Shown piece by piece: positions 22,839 to 33,692 of a stretch of DNA of 64,000 nt. The DNA comes from Agapetus fuscipes. Taxonomy: Eukaryota > Arthropoda > Insecta > Trichoptera > Glossosomatidae. Positions within the stretch are counted from its first letter, which is position 1. Every line of letters begins with the position of its first letter. Position numbers and translations under genes: made by a program. The notes below the pieces were generated by a model. The model did no database searches. It was not told where the DNA came from and saw only the letters and a program-made list of their open reading frames with translations. The DNA lies in contig OX637343.1 of assembly GCA_951799405.1 (NCBI GenBank), forward strand, positions 14,486,524 through 14,550,523, read 5' to 3'.

Positions 22839-23085
22839 CTATTCTTAGACATTTTAGTCGTCCGATGAGCCCACGCTTTGACAAACCAATGATGCATTTG
22901 TATGAAGACCTGTCAATCCAAGATGTCCGCAAGTGAACAGCTGATTAGTCTTCATACAATTATTACCAAAATTCGTTTGGTAAGAATGACCGTGGTGATG
23001 AGACTTCCAGCCCAGGCATCATTATTTTGTCAAAGCGTGGGCTCAACGGACGACCAAAATGTCTCAGAGTAGCACTAAAAGAATA
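22839..23085. mobile_element. MITE I, complete copy
   Basis: Inverted ends: GCTATTCTTAGACATTTTAG on the left, CGACCAAAATGTCTCAGAGT on the right, extending through CCCACGCTTTGACAAA. Inside are the CTGTCAATCCAAGATG core and a part of MITE II (GGTAAGAATGACCGTGGTG). No coding capacity. Confidence 0.75.
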
Positions 23086-23610
23086 GCACCGCAAGTAAAT
23101 AATTTATATTTGTTTTGTTGTTAACGTACTGTCTTTAGTCAGCAATAATTTTTGTTAGGTATTTAAAAAATAATTCATTCCTTTTTTCAAAACTTATTTG
23201 ACACGGCAACATTGTTGTGTTCCAAATTTGAAATTTTGGCGGCCCGCTTCTCCCTTGACGGATGGAGATATAAATCATTAATGGCGTTGCGATATATTTT
23301 TTTAATGCTCAATAATTATTTTCAAAGTGGTCAGGGACTCTTTAATTTATCATCTAATTTAGTGGCACGTTCCAAATATTGATGTTTTTGCTAATTTCGT
23401 GGTTTAATTAGCATTTAAATTGAGTACGGAGCAAACAAACAATGCAACGATATTAATGTCAATATCTGTTGCAACAATGGCCGGCTGAATGCTATTGATT
23501 CACTCTAAAACAATAATAATCTACCTACATTGTGCTAATAAACTGCGTGTTTTCTGAATCTACATAATTGGTATTATGTGAATTGATGAACTTCGTCTTC
23601 TTCTTCATCC
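23086..23610. other. No gene recognised
   Basis: AT-rich, no repeat assigned. Confidence 0.4.
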
Positions 23611-23872
23611 TCAGCCTATCTCAATCCACTCTTGGCCTCCTCCAATCCTCTCCATTCCTGTCTATCGGCTGCTGTATTCAACACCTTCTCTCAGGGTCAG
23701 TCTCCCCTCCACTGTCCCACGCCCTGTATATCCATCCCATCCGGGGATGTGTCACAGGACTCGCATGCAAAAGTTATGTGAGATGCGAGTGGCAGAAGGC
23801 CCTCCCGTGAAGCTACACTTTCCCAAGTGTTTACACAAAGCAAAGGAGGCTCAGAAATCACTGAAAGATTAT
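23611..23872 (+). repeat. Unclassified repeat with conserved frame, long copy
   Basis: The segment about 23684-23866 is nearly identical to the reverse complement of 62587-62769. One frame in both copies reads MCHRTRMQKLCEMRVAEGPP and continues to KLHFPKCLHKAKEAQKSL. The protein is not recognised. The left part (TCTCAATCCACTCTTGGCC) occurs only here. Confidence 0.65.
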
Positions 23873-24261
23873 AGCCGTGAGGGTTTAGGGCTCGATGATT
23901 TTAAATTTACAAACAAAAATGCAAAGTGATTCTGAGAGTCGTGATATATGATTTCCTAAGGCCTAGAATTCGAGATGCTACTACTGAGACTGTTCGGGAG
24001 GTGCTCTCCTGACTAAGTGGCCAACCACCAAGAGGTGGAAAAGAATAAAGAAAAATAAAAATAATGTCGGTATAATTAGACCGACGAGTTCTCGCCATAG
24101 CTGCTGCGTTCAGCCATCCTCTGCCTGCAGTATTCTTGGGGTCTCCCCGCTTGGATCCGGGGTCACCACTGAACGATCCTTTTCGGCCACCTGTCATGGT
24201 CTTGCCTTTCGACGTGACCAGCCCAGCGCTATTTTAAGTAGGCCACTCACTGTATGACATA
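23873..24261. other. Unassigned, GC-richer stretch
   Basis: Includes a minus-strand 96-codon frame (23907-24197) with no convincing domain. The composition (CGGCCACCTGTCATGG, GGATCCGGGGTCACC) differs from its AT-rich surroundings and suggests a retroelement 3' remnant, which I cannot name. Confidence 0.35.
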
Positions 24262-24408
24262 ATATGATAATGGGAGATTAAGTTTTCAACCCAGAAACGA
24301 GTGTTTTTGAAAAATTATATATTTTTCGTGTTCCGCCTGGATTCGAACACACTACCTTCCAATCCGAGTCCAAAGTGTTAACCACTAGACTACGGATCGG
24401 TCAATTGC
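24262..24408 (-). repeat. tRNA-derived SINE family 1, head portion
   Basis: Minus strand: CCGTAGTCTAGTGGTTAACA (box A) and GTGTTCGAATCCAGGCGGAA (box B), then the body to CTGGGTTGAAAA. The 3' end is absent. Confidence 0.75.
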
Positions 24409-24697
24409 GGTTAGTGCTAAGGACGGTAGATAGTCCTAATGAAAGAGTGCTGTTTGTTCGCCGAGAAAAATATTCCAAATTCAAATTTGTTCCGAGTTGA
24501 TAGTTAGAGCTTCTGCTCTCTGAGCGATAGGCGTGGGATAATATAATTTTCTTTTCATGACGATTTTTGAATCACATATATAATTTTTAATTTAAATTCA
24601 GTTTTTACTTTTCGTTGTTTGCTTTTGCCTTTATGGAGTGTGCGCCCCTGAACCACTTATTAGACGTAGGCCTCCTCCAATCGTTTCATAGGTTTGT

Positions 24698-24957
24698 CAT
24701 CTAATCTAATCTAATCTAAGGTGCAAGGATATGTTACATTGGAGATTCACATTACATGCATTCTCACAACCAGACACGTACAAGTTCGCGCTTGCACATG
24801 CCTCATGTGAACCTACAACATAAAAACCAAATCTCAAATGGACATACACCCTGCAACTCTTGCCGTCCTTCCCTGAGACAGGGGTGACACTGGCAAAGTG
24901 AACCATTTTTACAGCATGGGTGGTCAGCCGCATACCAACCTATAAGTCAAGGAACTA
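24698..24957 (-). repeat. LINE 3' tail, subfamily A
   Basis: TAATC pentamers at 24698-24717 followed by the whole 3' UTR to CCTATAAGTCAAGGAAC. The start at the 3'-UTR head is common among the copies here. Confidence 0.85.
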
Positions 24958-25026
24958 TGTCATGTCATGTCAAACTATGTCATGTTCTTAGGAATGTATT
25001 GTTTAAAGAAAAACCGAGTAGATATT

Positions 25027-25560
25027 GTTATGATTTTACTGGGGTTCTCTTTTAATTAAACTGCAATTATTTATTTAAATAGAATTTATATTACACGGCT
25101 TGGTTCACAATTTACAACAATTGATAATCGCTGCTTAGGGGCCGTCCATAAATTACGTCATCGATTTTTGCCGATTTTCGACCCCCCCCCTCCCCCTACA
25201 ATCATCCTATAGTCATTATCTAATGACCCCTCCCCCCTCTTGCTGTACTAATGGATGAGCTTAATAATTAATAATGTTAAATATCTTACATAATATTATG
25301 TATATTTTGTAGAAATTGGTATTTACAAGAACGACGTCACTTTTGGTAGGTACTTGTTCGTCATTTGCCATCATCCGCAGACCAGACTCCCCCCCCTTAA
25401 TTCGAATGACGTAATATATGGACGGCCCCTTATTGGTCTTCGCGGCAAAATGCTTGAAGCGACTAATCTTATGATACTCTTATCAGCAATGCAATTTGGA
25501 TTATATATAAGTCGCGCGTAGAATTTTTTTTTTTCATTATTAATTATTATATTTTTCATT
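25027..25560 (-). repeat. LTR fragment related to the solo LTR, split by a MITE
   Basis: Starts TGTTATGATTTTACTGGGG, as in the solo LTR at 15184, continues with an AAACTGCAATTATTTATTT block and TTATATATAAGTCGCG. The MITE at 25138-25429 interrupts it. The parallel copy at 55990 shows the uninterrupted sequence. Confidence 0.6.
25138..25429. mobile_element. MITE with GGGGCCGTCC ends and TTA duplication
   Basis: Inverted ends GGGGCCGTCCATAAATTACG and GTAATATATGGACGGCCCC, flanked by TTA on each side (25135-25137, 25430-25432). The empty-site counterpart at about 56052-56062 reads CTGCCTATTGG, so the boundary is confirmed by a paralogue. TTA duplication fits PIF/Harbinger-type insertion. Confidence 0.85.
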
Positions 25561-25564
25561 ATTA

Positions 25565-25828
25565 ACGGTTTCTTGACTTACAGGTTGGTATGCGGCTGAC
25601 CACCAATGCTGTAGAAATGGTTCACTTTGCCAATGTCACCCCTGTTTTAAGGAAGGACGGCAAGAGTTGCAGGGTGTATGCCCATTTGAGATTGGTTTTT
25701 ATGTTGTAGGTTCACATGAGGCATGTGCAAGCGCGAACTTGTACGTGTCTAGTTGTGAGAATGCATGTAATGTGAATCTCCAATGTAACATATCTTTGCA
25801 ACTTAGATTAGATCAGATTAGATTTAAA
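25565..25828 (+). repeat. LINE 3' tail, subfamily A
   Basis: Complete 3' UTR from TTCTTGACTTACAGGTTGG to the array TTAGATTAGATCAGATTAG. Confidence 0.85.
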
Positions 25829-26091
25829 TGAACAAAACATCGTTGTATTGAAAACATAATATTGCAGATGATTACGGTTTCTACATCTTCAAACTTATGT
25901 TCAGCTGCATATTATGCCGCGTTTTCCGGGAGAAAGCCTCTGCCATTAGGCGTCTGTGGGACCTAAGAGGTTAACGTCTAAGCTAATGCGGTCGTTGACT
26001 ATTGCAAATACAGCATTTTATTATTCATCCACTGCAAGAGGTTAGATTTCTCTCATATGCAAGTCTAAAGGAAGATGCAGCTGCCAAATGC

Positions 26092-26418
26092 ATTTTTTTT
26101 TTTTAAGAAATTCTGTGCGGGAGACTCCCCAGATTCTAGAGACTCTAGGGTTCTATGACACTTGTTGTAGTGCCGCAGAGGTGTACGAGCTAGGTCGTCG
26201 CTACAAAGTGCCAATTCTCAAGCAAGACCCAGTTGATGTAAGGTTGGATGGAACTTTCAGTGGCCGGTTTTGGTAATGGTTTATGAATTTTTCAACCCAG
26301 CGAAGAGCACATTTGGAACTATAAATGGTATATTTTTGTGCTCCGCCGGGATTCGAATCCACAACCTTCCATTTACGAGACCGAATTGCTGCCACTGGAC
26401 TACGGACCGGTCCAAGAA
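26092..26418 (-). repeat. tRNA-derived SINE, family 1
   Basis: Minus strand: GGTCCGTAGTCCAGTGGCAG (A box), GGTTGTGGATTCGAATCCCG (B box), body, GGGGAGTCTCCCGCACAG, and an A tail (T run at 26093-26104). The 5S head is absent. Confidence 0.85.
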
Positions 26419-26491
26419 TGATGGGTATATATTTTATATTTTTCTATAGTCTACACTCATATCTATACCTCGAGTAAAAAATATTGCGTAA

Positions 26492-26925
26492 ACACCCCTT
26501 ATAATCTGTAATATTTATTACATTTAAAATTTATATTAAATACAGTCCCAAAAGCAGACACGGACAAGTTCGCGCTTAAACTCCTTGACTTATAGGTTGG
26601 TAAAAGGCTGATCTTCCATGCTGTAAAAAATGGTTCACTTTGCCAATGTCACCCCTGTTTCAGGGAATGTCGGCAAGAGTTACAAGGCTTATGTTCATTT
26701 AAGATTGGGTTTTTATATTGTAGGTCCACACTTATACATGTCTGCTTGTGGGAATGCATTTGATATGAGTTTTGAATGTTAATATATCTTTGCAGCTTAG
26801 ATTAAGATTAGATTTAGATGTGAACCGACATTATAAAACCCAATCTCAAATGAACACAAGCCCTACAACTCTTGCCGACCTTTCCTGTAACAGGGGTGAC
26901 ATTGACAGTGGTGAACCGTATTTAC
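26492..26925. repeat. Nested LINE 3' tails
   Basis: A minus-strand copy (26492-26577 and 26816-26920) is split by a plus-strand copy at 26578-26815, which begins CTCCTTGACTTATAGG and ends TTAGATTAAGATTAG. Confidence 0.7.
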
Positions 26926-27235
26926 CAGCATAGATTGTTATTCTTATACTAACATACCTTTTTATTAAAAAAATGGAAAAGCGTTCTAACGTTTGTACGT
27001 ATAAAATTAATCTTACATATTTTTGTTGTAATATAAACTTGATACCTACCATTTGTTTAAATAATATCTAAGGTTTTCCTGCTCATCATAAGAGTCGTGC
27101 TGTAAATTGTAGGAATTAATTTTATTATAATAAATATGATATTTTCACAGAAAATGGTGACGTCAGAATGATGGAAGTATAAAAAAGTCAACTAATCATC
27201 CAACAGACCATTATAATATTTTATCTGTCATAGAC
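26926..27235. other. No gene recognised
   Basis: AT-rich with no assigned repeat. Confidence 0.4.
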
Positions 27236-27475
27236 CGGTCCGTAGTCTAGTGGTTGACACTTCTAATCTAATCTTATCCAAGTTGCAAAGATATGTTACA
27301 TTGGAGATTCACATTACATGCATTCTCACAACCAGACACGTACAAGTTCGCGCTTGCACATGCCTCATGTGAACCTACAACATAAAAAACAAATCTCAAA
27401 TGACACTTCAGACTCGTAAATGGAAGGTTGTGGGTTAGAATCCCGGTGGAGCACAAAAAAAATACTATTTATATT
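27236..27475 (+). repeat. tRNA-derived SINE family 1, split by LINE tail
   Basis: GACCGGTCCGTAGTCTAGTG and TTGACACTTC are followed by a 137-bp insertion, after which ACACTTCAGACTCGTAAATG and the B box region resume at 27402. The 9-mer TGACACTTC is duplicated at 27255-27263 and 27401-27409. Confidence 0.85.
27264..27400 (-). mobile_element. 5'-truncated LINE tail with 9-bp TSD
   Basis: Only the last ~137 bp of the 3' UTR with a TAATC-type tail, inserted in the SINE head. Duplicated target plus 5' truncation are the marks of target-primed reverse transcription. Confidence 0.85.
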
Positions 27476-27529
27476 TAAAGATTGAACATTTTTAAATTAA
27501 GGATTAAAAAATAAAAGCTTTATTTTTAT

Positions 27530-28100
27530 TTTTAGAATGTATGCTCACAAGTAGGCACATGCAAGTTTGTGCTAACACATGCTGTGTGTGCACTCACAAA
27601 ATACACCAAACCTCAAATGAACATAAACCTTAAAACTCCTGCTTAACCGTGTTTTCCTGATAACCAAGGGGAAAAGTGAACCATTTTTTTTACAGTATGA
27701 GGGATCAGCCTAAGTTGCAAAGATATTTTAACATTCAAAACTCACATCAAATGCATACCCACAAACAGACACGTATAAGTTCGCGATTACAAATGCTGAA
27801 TGTGTAATGATGATGATGATGATGAGTTGATGATTTCTTTATAGCACCGTTTCGTGATGTAATCACTCCAAGGGCGCTTGTGCAAATGATGCCAGAAATT
27901 TGCTTGTCTTCAGTGCATTCCAGAACTTTCCATGGTCCTCTAGCTCTCTCACATGATGTCCTTTAAAATTAAAACCAAACCTCAAATGAACATAAACCCT
28001 GCAACTTTTGCCGACCTTCCCTGAAACAGGGTTACATTGGCAAAGTATTTTTTTTTTACAGCATAGATGGTCAGCCTCATACCGACCTATAAGTCTAGGA
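27530..28100 (-). repeat. Two LINE 3' tails, one split by another element
   Basis: A degenerate minus-strand copy (27530-27710) is followed by a second (27711-27805 and 27966-28100). The second is interrupted by the CR1-like fragment at 27806-27965. Confidence 0.65.
27806..27965 (-). repeat. Fragment of the second non-LTR family
   Basis: Begins with ATG/ATC trinucleotides and carries GGGCGCTTGTGCAAATGATG, matching 57665-57812 closely and 19027-19270 loosely. Confidence 0.6.
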
Positions 28101-28154
28101 AGGTTTTTGAGACGAATGCGGATTTGGAGTTTTGCCTGTGTGTACTTTCAATAT

Positions 28155-31100
28155 CGTCGCTGTTCTGACTCAACCTCGTATCTACAAAAACAGTTTTTTA
28201 CAGGAAACAAAAAAAACTATTTTTTTCCACCGTTTCAACTTTATTTAAAGTTTTTAATTTTTTTTAAATTACTGTAGTTTATTTAAAACTCAATAATTAA
28301 GTTAATAATTACCAAATACTGTGGAACATTTAAGTTTTTATAATTTTAGTGAGATACGAGTTTGCAGAATGTATTATTTGCTTTGAGTGATTACTTACGA
28401 GGTTGCTGCATTGAAATTATATAAGTCTTAGATATTTTTAAAAACATTTATTAGTGACCAAGGTATAAAAGATTTCACATAAGAATTTGAAAAATAAAAA
28501 AGTAAAAAAAAATGGTTTTAATATAACAATAAATTTGTTCAATAAAAGAAATCTTGGGTTAAAGTTGATCACCCTTAATCATTTGAATGAACCAAATTAT
28601 CATAAAATGTATGATAATCTCTGTGTATAACATATTTGAGGGATTGTAGATCTCTGAATTTTTTCAGTTTAATTGGTAGTGGCCCCGATAACAAGGGCTT
28701 TACTAATACTTGTTCAGGAACATGGCTTTGACGAGGTGAGAGACATTGCCAATCTTCTTTAAATGACAATTTTAATTGAAGACCGTCAGCAAGACTGTAT
28801 TTTATAGCTCGTATGTCCACAACACAAGGCTCTTCTACTCTAGCTCCAGGTCTTAGAGATTTGTAATAGGTTATATTGGAATAATCTTTAAAGAATTTAT
28901 GGTCAACATACTTGACCTGATACGGCTTATTGATCCTAGATTCCTTTATAATTTGGACATGCAAAATTGGATGGTGCATGTAATTCTTTGTTTTTTTTTT
29001 GCGGGTTTCAATGGTAGCGTGTAAAGAATCGCACTCCATTTGTGTGTGTCCTCTCACGAGGTATTTTTGTAAGGAAGTGACATCATTCCTTAAGGAATAA
29101 TGTAAAAGAGCATTAGACAGTATAATATTACGATTCTGCGCTGCACAACCATCACTAAAAAATACTATCGGTATATTTTTGTTAGTAATATGGTTCTCAA
29201 CGTGATCTAGTATACACGAAGAGAATACGTTGGCATCCATTCCTCCTTCTCCTTCATGCCAAACATAGCAGGTGACGTTTGATGTTACAACATCATAAAT
29301 TGTAAACTGGTGACAAGCCAGTTTCTGTTTTAAATATAAAGATCCTGCAGGTAAGGATGGTACAAGCTGTACAGCTTGAACATCGACGGTAAACATGTTC
29401 TGAAGTCCTGCAATCGCCATTTCCTTGTCCCTTCGTTTTTCATCTCTGGCCAAGTTCTTTTCTGCAATGTGTTGTGCAAAAGCTTCAGAAGCAACAAATC
29501 CTAATGTATGTGAAAAGCATGTGTCGCACTGGTCCTTACGTGGCTGAAATATTCCAAGTTGCATGGCATCGACTTGTTTCCAGAATAAATTGTATCCGCC
29601 TTTCTCCTCAGAAGGTTTATCACTATCAGAAAAATACTTTTCAAATGCTCGGTATACATCTTAAACTGATGTATACGTCATCTCTAAATATTGCTTCGAA
29701 GAGCTCTCTCTGCAATAGTGAGAAGGCAGTTTTGGCAGCTCACTTAAAAAGTATTTGATATGCTCTACCTTCGAAGCCTTCTTTATATTTATGCGGTCAA
29801 CATTTTTAACTTCCGAAATTATACCATGACTGTTTCCTTTTTTTACCCAGTTAAGAACAGTCCACTCTCCTAACGACAAAGTAGACAAAAATATTTGTTT
29901 GCAGACAGGCACTCATGCATTTTAATTTTTTAAATAGTATTTGAAGGTGCTTTCCCGTCGTGATAGTACCTTGTTAGTTTTTCGTTGAACTGGAACTTTT
30001 TCTACCAGTGCGTTTACATATGCTTTTCTTTGTGGCCACGTCATGAACTCCCAGAAGGAATTAAAAATACTCTGCCTTTCACTGTTACTGATAACATCAC
30101 ACTGCCTTAAATGTTTACTACGAGTGCATTTCAAACTATCGCACCTGGGTTTTAAACAACGAGCTTGACGGACTATTTCATTACAAGGTTTTCCTCTGGC
30201 TGCCTTTTTCCTTTCAATACTCTCATACTCATGTCCAATTTCTCTGGCTTTTATTAATTTATTTCGCTTCCAGGCAGCAGGTTTTCCTAAACCTTTTCGT
30301 GCTCGTCTCTTCTCAACTTCAACGTCTTTGCGAGTTTCAATCAATAAACCTGACGCTTCGTCCAGGTAATAAGTTACTGTGCTTTCACCAATGTCGGCAG
30401 TTTCACAGAAATCTTTATCCAAAATTATTTGTCTATTCATCATCAACTCCCGTTCATCAGCTTGTCTTGACGAAGATGCTTGATTCATTAGGGAAAGGCA
30501 CTCAATGGAATCTGGATTATGTGGGATACTCGAATTGTTCAATGCTAGTTGCAATAAACGACTACTTCTTGAATTGTTTCGTTTCATTTTCTGGAGGAAA
30601 AAAAAAGTTCATGGTTAAATTGATTACATGTAGTATAAGTTAAGCGTATATTTTTAAAATATTTCAATTAAAATAATCAAGTTCTCTCAAATTTGCAATT
30701 GAATTTTGATAATATGTGAGGTTAAGTACTGGCTATAATATAGTGAGTTTTTTTACAGAATGCTCTTTAAATATTATGATTAAAACTAAAACAACTTACT
30801 CTATACAATGTATATTCACTATTTAAATAACTTTCACTATGTTTAACGTCAAATTACTATTATAAACAAACAAAATCAACAGTGGATGTTTACAAGACTC
30901 GACCTGTCAGTGTAGATACGAGAATGCTGCGCTAACTTCAGAGTGCTTCAGACACTATTCACACGACAAAACAGATCTCAAACTCGTATCTTGTGATACG
31001 AGTTTGCTGCATTCGACAAACCAGATACGAGTTTGAGTTTTATCAACATAACTAATAAATAATATTTTTAAGGAAGATATGTGTTTGTGCATTAAATGCG

Positions 31101-31181
31101 CAAGAAAAATGCGCAGATGTTCATAATTTAATCTTAAAAATGCAAAAACTGTAGATACGAGGTTGAGTCAGAGCAGCGACG
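28155..31181 (-). mobile_element. 3.0-kb TIR DNA transposon, nearly complete
   Basis: Inverted ends of about 31 bp with one mismatch: left CGTCGCTGTTCTGACTCAAC continuing CTCGTATCTAC, right mirrored and ending GAGCAGCGACG. ATAT flanks both ends (28151-28154, 31182-31185), a likely 4-bp TSD or an extension of the TIR. Subterminal motifs GATACGAG(T/G)TTG recur near 28354, 30908, 30993, 31022 and 31151. The interior holds a transposase-like frame with stops. Confidence 0.8.
28575..30587 (-). pseudogene. Transposase-like protein with three in-frame stops
   Basis: One minus-strand frame runs from ATG at 30587 to 28575, broken by stops at 29922-29924, 29913-29915 and 29661-29663 but without a frameshift. 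The N-terminal part (about 221 codons) is basic and carries a Cys/His-rich stretch (KPRCDSLKCTRSKHLRQCD). The C-terminal part has PRKDQCDTC, FFSDGCAAQNRN and RGHTQMECDSLHATIE, motifs I know from a widespread arthropod protein family found in DNA transposons, with spaced Asp residues suggestive of a DD-type nuclease. The superfamily (Sola-like is one possibility) is not certain. The stops make this copy inactive, although its TIRs could be mobilised in trans. No intron-like GT-AG pair fits the stop-containing gaps. Confidence 0.75.
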
Positions 31182-31185
31182 ATAT

Positions 31186-31882
31186 GTTTTTATTTAATTT
31201 AAATTTTTAGCAGGTAGTCATGTGAAAGGTAAATAAAAAACGCTGTATTCAAAAACTCAAGATGGCATTGCGCTCCATACAACAATACTAATTTCTGATG
31301 TCATCTGCGAAATTCAAATATTTATTTTCAAAAAAAAAATTACGCATTTGGATTTTTTTGCAAGTTGGTACCAACATATAACAAGTAGCACAAACATCGT
31401 TATGGGTCCTAATTTTCAGAATTTTATGAGTATAATAAGATGTAAACAATTTTTTTCTCATCAAGTTTCTAATAAAAGATTTCTATCTTTTGAAATTAAA
31501 GATTATAAATATAAATTAAATAAACGAAGTTTTAATTCAGTTTTATATATTTTTAATTTTTGTCTAGCACTATCGCCTACAAGGCATCATCAAGACCTCA
31601 GGACATCAGGAAAAAATAAAAAAGTGAATTAAAACTTTGTTTATTTAATTAATATATGTACAATGGACTTTCACTGTGTAAACCACCAAACCCTTAAAAA
31701 TATTGAAAGATTATAAATTTAATTCCTTAAAAATCAATGATAAAGGACTGCTTTCTTTTTGGTTTTCTACTCTGACTGTTCATATATGTATAAGACAAAT
31801 TTGACTTCGTTATTCAAGTAAGACAAATTTGCTTCGACATGTATAGTTTTATTGTCGTTATTGTCAGATTTCAGTTTCTACA
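31186..31882. other. AT-rich; possible decayed hammerhead-type repeat
   Basis: No gene seen. At about 31566-31605 the minus strand reads TTGATGATGCCTTGTAGGCG, the same layout as the motif in 12593-12763 but with a changed catalytic core (GATAG for GAAA). Confidence 0.35.
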
Positions 31883-32083
31883 TCCTGTAAAAAATTGTTA
31901 ACTTTACCAACGTCACCCCTGTTTCAGGGAAGGTCGGCAAAAGCGGCAGGGTTTATTTGAGGTTTGGTTTTTATTTGTACACATTCCGCATTTGTAAGAG
32001 CGAACTTACACATAATATGTCTGTTCGCGGGCATGCATTTAATATGAGTTTTGAATGATAATATATCTTTGCAACTTACATTA
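31883..32083 (+). repeat. LINE 3' tail, subfamily B
   Basis: From GTAAAAAATTGTTAACTTTA to GCAACTTACATTA; the tail ATTATAGATT resumes after the MITE at 32261. Confidence 0.75.
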
Positions 32084-32257
32084 TGGGGCTTCCACACGTT
32101 TGCCAACCCATCACAAGTCAAGCGCACAGTGTGTCGTCTAGAACATGCTAGCTGGACAAAATTTTGTCTAATGGACTAATTTTGTCCAGCTAGCATGTTC
32201 TAGATGACACACTGTGCGCTTGACTTGTGATGGGTTGGCAAGCGTGTGGAAGCCCCA
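32084..32257. mobile_element. 174-bp palindromic MITE, TTA duplication
   Basis: Almost perfect inverted repeat over its full length, ends TGGGGCTTCCACACG and its mirror, flanked by TTA at 32081-32083 and 32258-32260. It sits in the tail of a LINE copy. Ends and TSD suit a PIF/Harbinger-type element. Confidence 0.85.
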
Positions 32258-32272
32258 TTATAGATTTTACAG

Positions 32273-32946
32273 ACGATGTTTTTTTTAAGAAAAGGTTCTT
32301 TTCTTCTGAAATGGATCTTTTACAATGCCTACATAACAGCAGGAAATGAAAAAATATATGAGATATATTTTTATTATTAAATCCTATGAGGAAATTTTGA
32401 ATAAAGTTTACTATTGTTAATTTAGAAATATACATATTGTGTCGAATAGTAAAAAGAAAAATCTTTACGAAATTAAATTTGAGAATAAAATTATGGAGAA
32501 TTTTAATTATTGCTCAAGAGATTTAATGAGTAGGTAAGTATGTGGAAGAGTAAATTATTATTTTGATAATAAAAAAATGTTACGAGCGTTTATGTAATAG
32601 GAAATAAAATTAACGTTGAGCAGATGAATCTTTAAAGGTAAACAAATCATTAAAACTCTGACTTGCGCCTATATTTTAATGGTTTTTAATTTAAAATGTG
32701 TGTGTTAGTAATGTTTTCATTTATTTTATGCAAATTATGCTGTATTTAGATTTAGATTTAGATGCAGTCAACTATAATGATGATCTGACTGCAGGTCTTA
32801 TATAATTGAATTGGTCTCATAATTGAATATCTGAATATTGTTTTTCTTTTCTCTTTTTGTTAATTGCACCGCACAATGGTAATGGAGACAGTATCGGAAT
32901 TCCTTGTCTTTTAATTTTTAATTTTTTTATTTAAATTGGTATTCGG
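32273..32946. other. No gene recognised
   Basis: AT-rich with no assigned repeat. The frame at 32190-32435 overlaps the palindrome and is spurious. Confidence 0.4.
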
Positions 32947-33268
32947 CACCTGTCAATAGCTCAGTTGGTAGAGTGCTTGCACTCCTTGCCGCGAGCTTGG
33001 GTTCGAGTCCCTCGGAGGGTGTCAGAAATGATTTCCTGTTTCAGTGTTTATTTCTAACCTTATATAAAATACCGGCAAAGCTTACTCAGAATTCACAAGA
33101 AATGAGTATCAGCCCCCTCGGAAGCTGGGAAACCCCCACTTCAACTGAAGTGGTTGGCGTAAGACCGGCCCCCTTACCTGTAATAATAAATAGGTTCAAC
33201 TCGCCACATGCTATCCCTTCGGTGATAACGCGACAAGAAGTTACACTATATGTGCAGCTTAGTTGCGT
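32947..33268 (+). repeat. tRNA-derived SINE, family 2
   Basis: tRNA-like head with box A TAGCTCAGTTGGTAGAGTGC and box B GGGTTCGAGTCCC, then a ~250-bp body with CCCCACTTCAACTGAAGTGG and GATAACGCGACAAGAAG. Its head differs from SINE family 1. Confidence 0.85.
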
Positions 33269-33397
33269 TTTTTTTGCGTCGCGTTCGACACGCCAAATAC
33301 TTGGCGTGAATTATGAAAAAGTAGCCGAATATGCCGATTACCGAATAGTTATCGAATTAAAGATTTTAAATTATGATTACGGTCTTTAGACATTTTA

Positions 33398-33690
33398 AAG
33401 AATGAAAAAAAAAACGGATTTTACTGACCGTGCTAAAGAGAAGATCGATTTTTTCTACGTTTCGTCGGAGTCATATCCGACGTCCTCAGGAGACGTGTGT
33501 CCTCTATGAGGAGGAATCACGAACTGTTGAGTGTCAACTGTCGAACTTCGAACTGTTAACAGTTCGTGGTTCCTCCTTATAGAGGACACACGTCTCCTGA
33601 GGACGTCGGATATGACTCCGACAAAACGTAGAGAAAATCGTTCTCTCTTTTGCACGGTCAGTAAAATCCGTTTTTTTTTTTTTCATTCTT
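33398..33690. mobile_element. Long foldback MITE with TA duplication
   Basis: Arms of about 130 bp (AAGAATGAAAAAAAAAACGG ... and its mirror) pair nearly throughout, including GACGTCCTCAGGAGACGTGT, around a short loop near 33530-33560. TA flanks both ends. Frames inside it are artefacts of the palindrome. TA duplication fits a Tc1/mariner-type element. Confidence 0.85.
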
Positions 33691-33692
33691 TA

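Noticed and set aside
32947..33010. Possible tRNA gene
   Set aside because: Boxes A and B are good but the sequence recurs with the same ~250-bp downstream body at several places, so it is a SINE head.
33455..33655. Paired frames on both strands inside 33398-33690
   Set aside because: They arise from the palindromic MITE arms, not from a gene.
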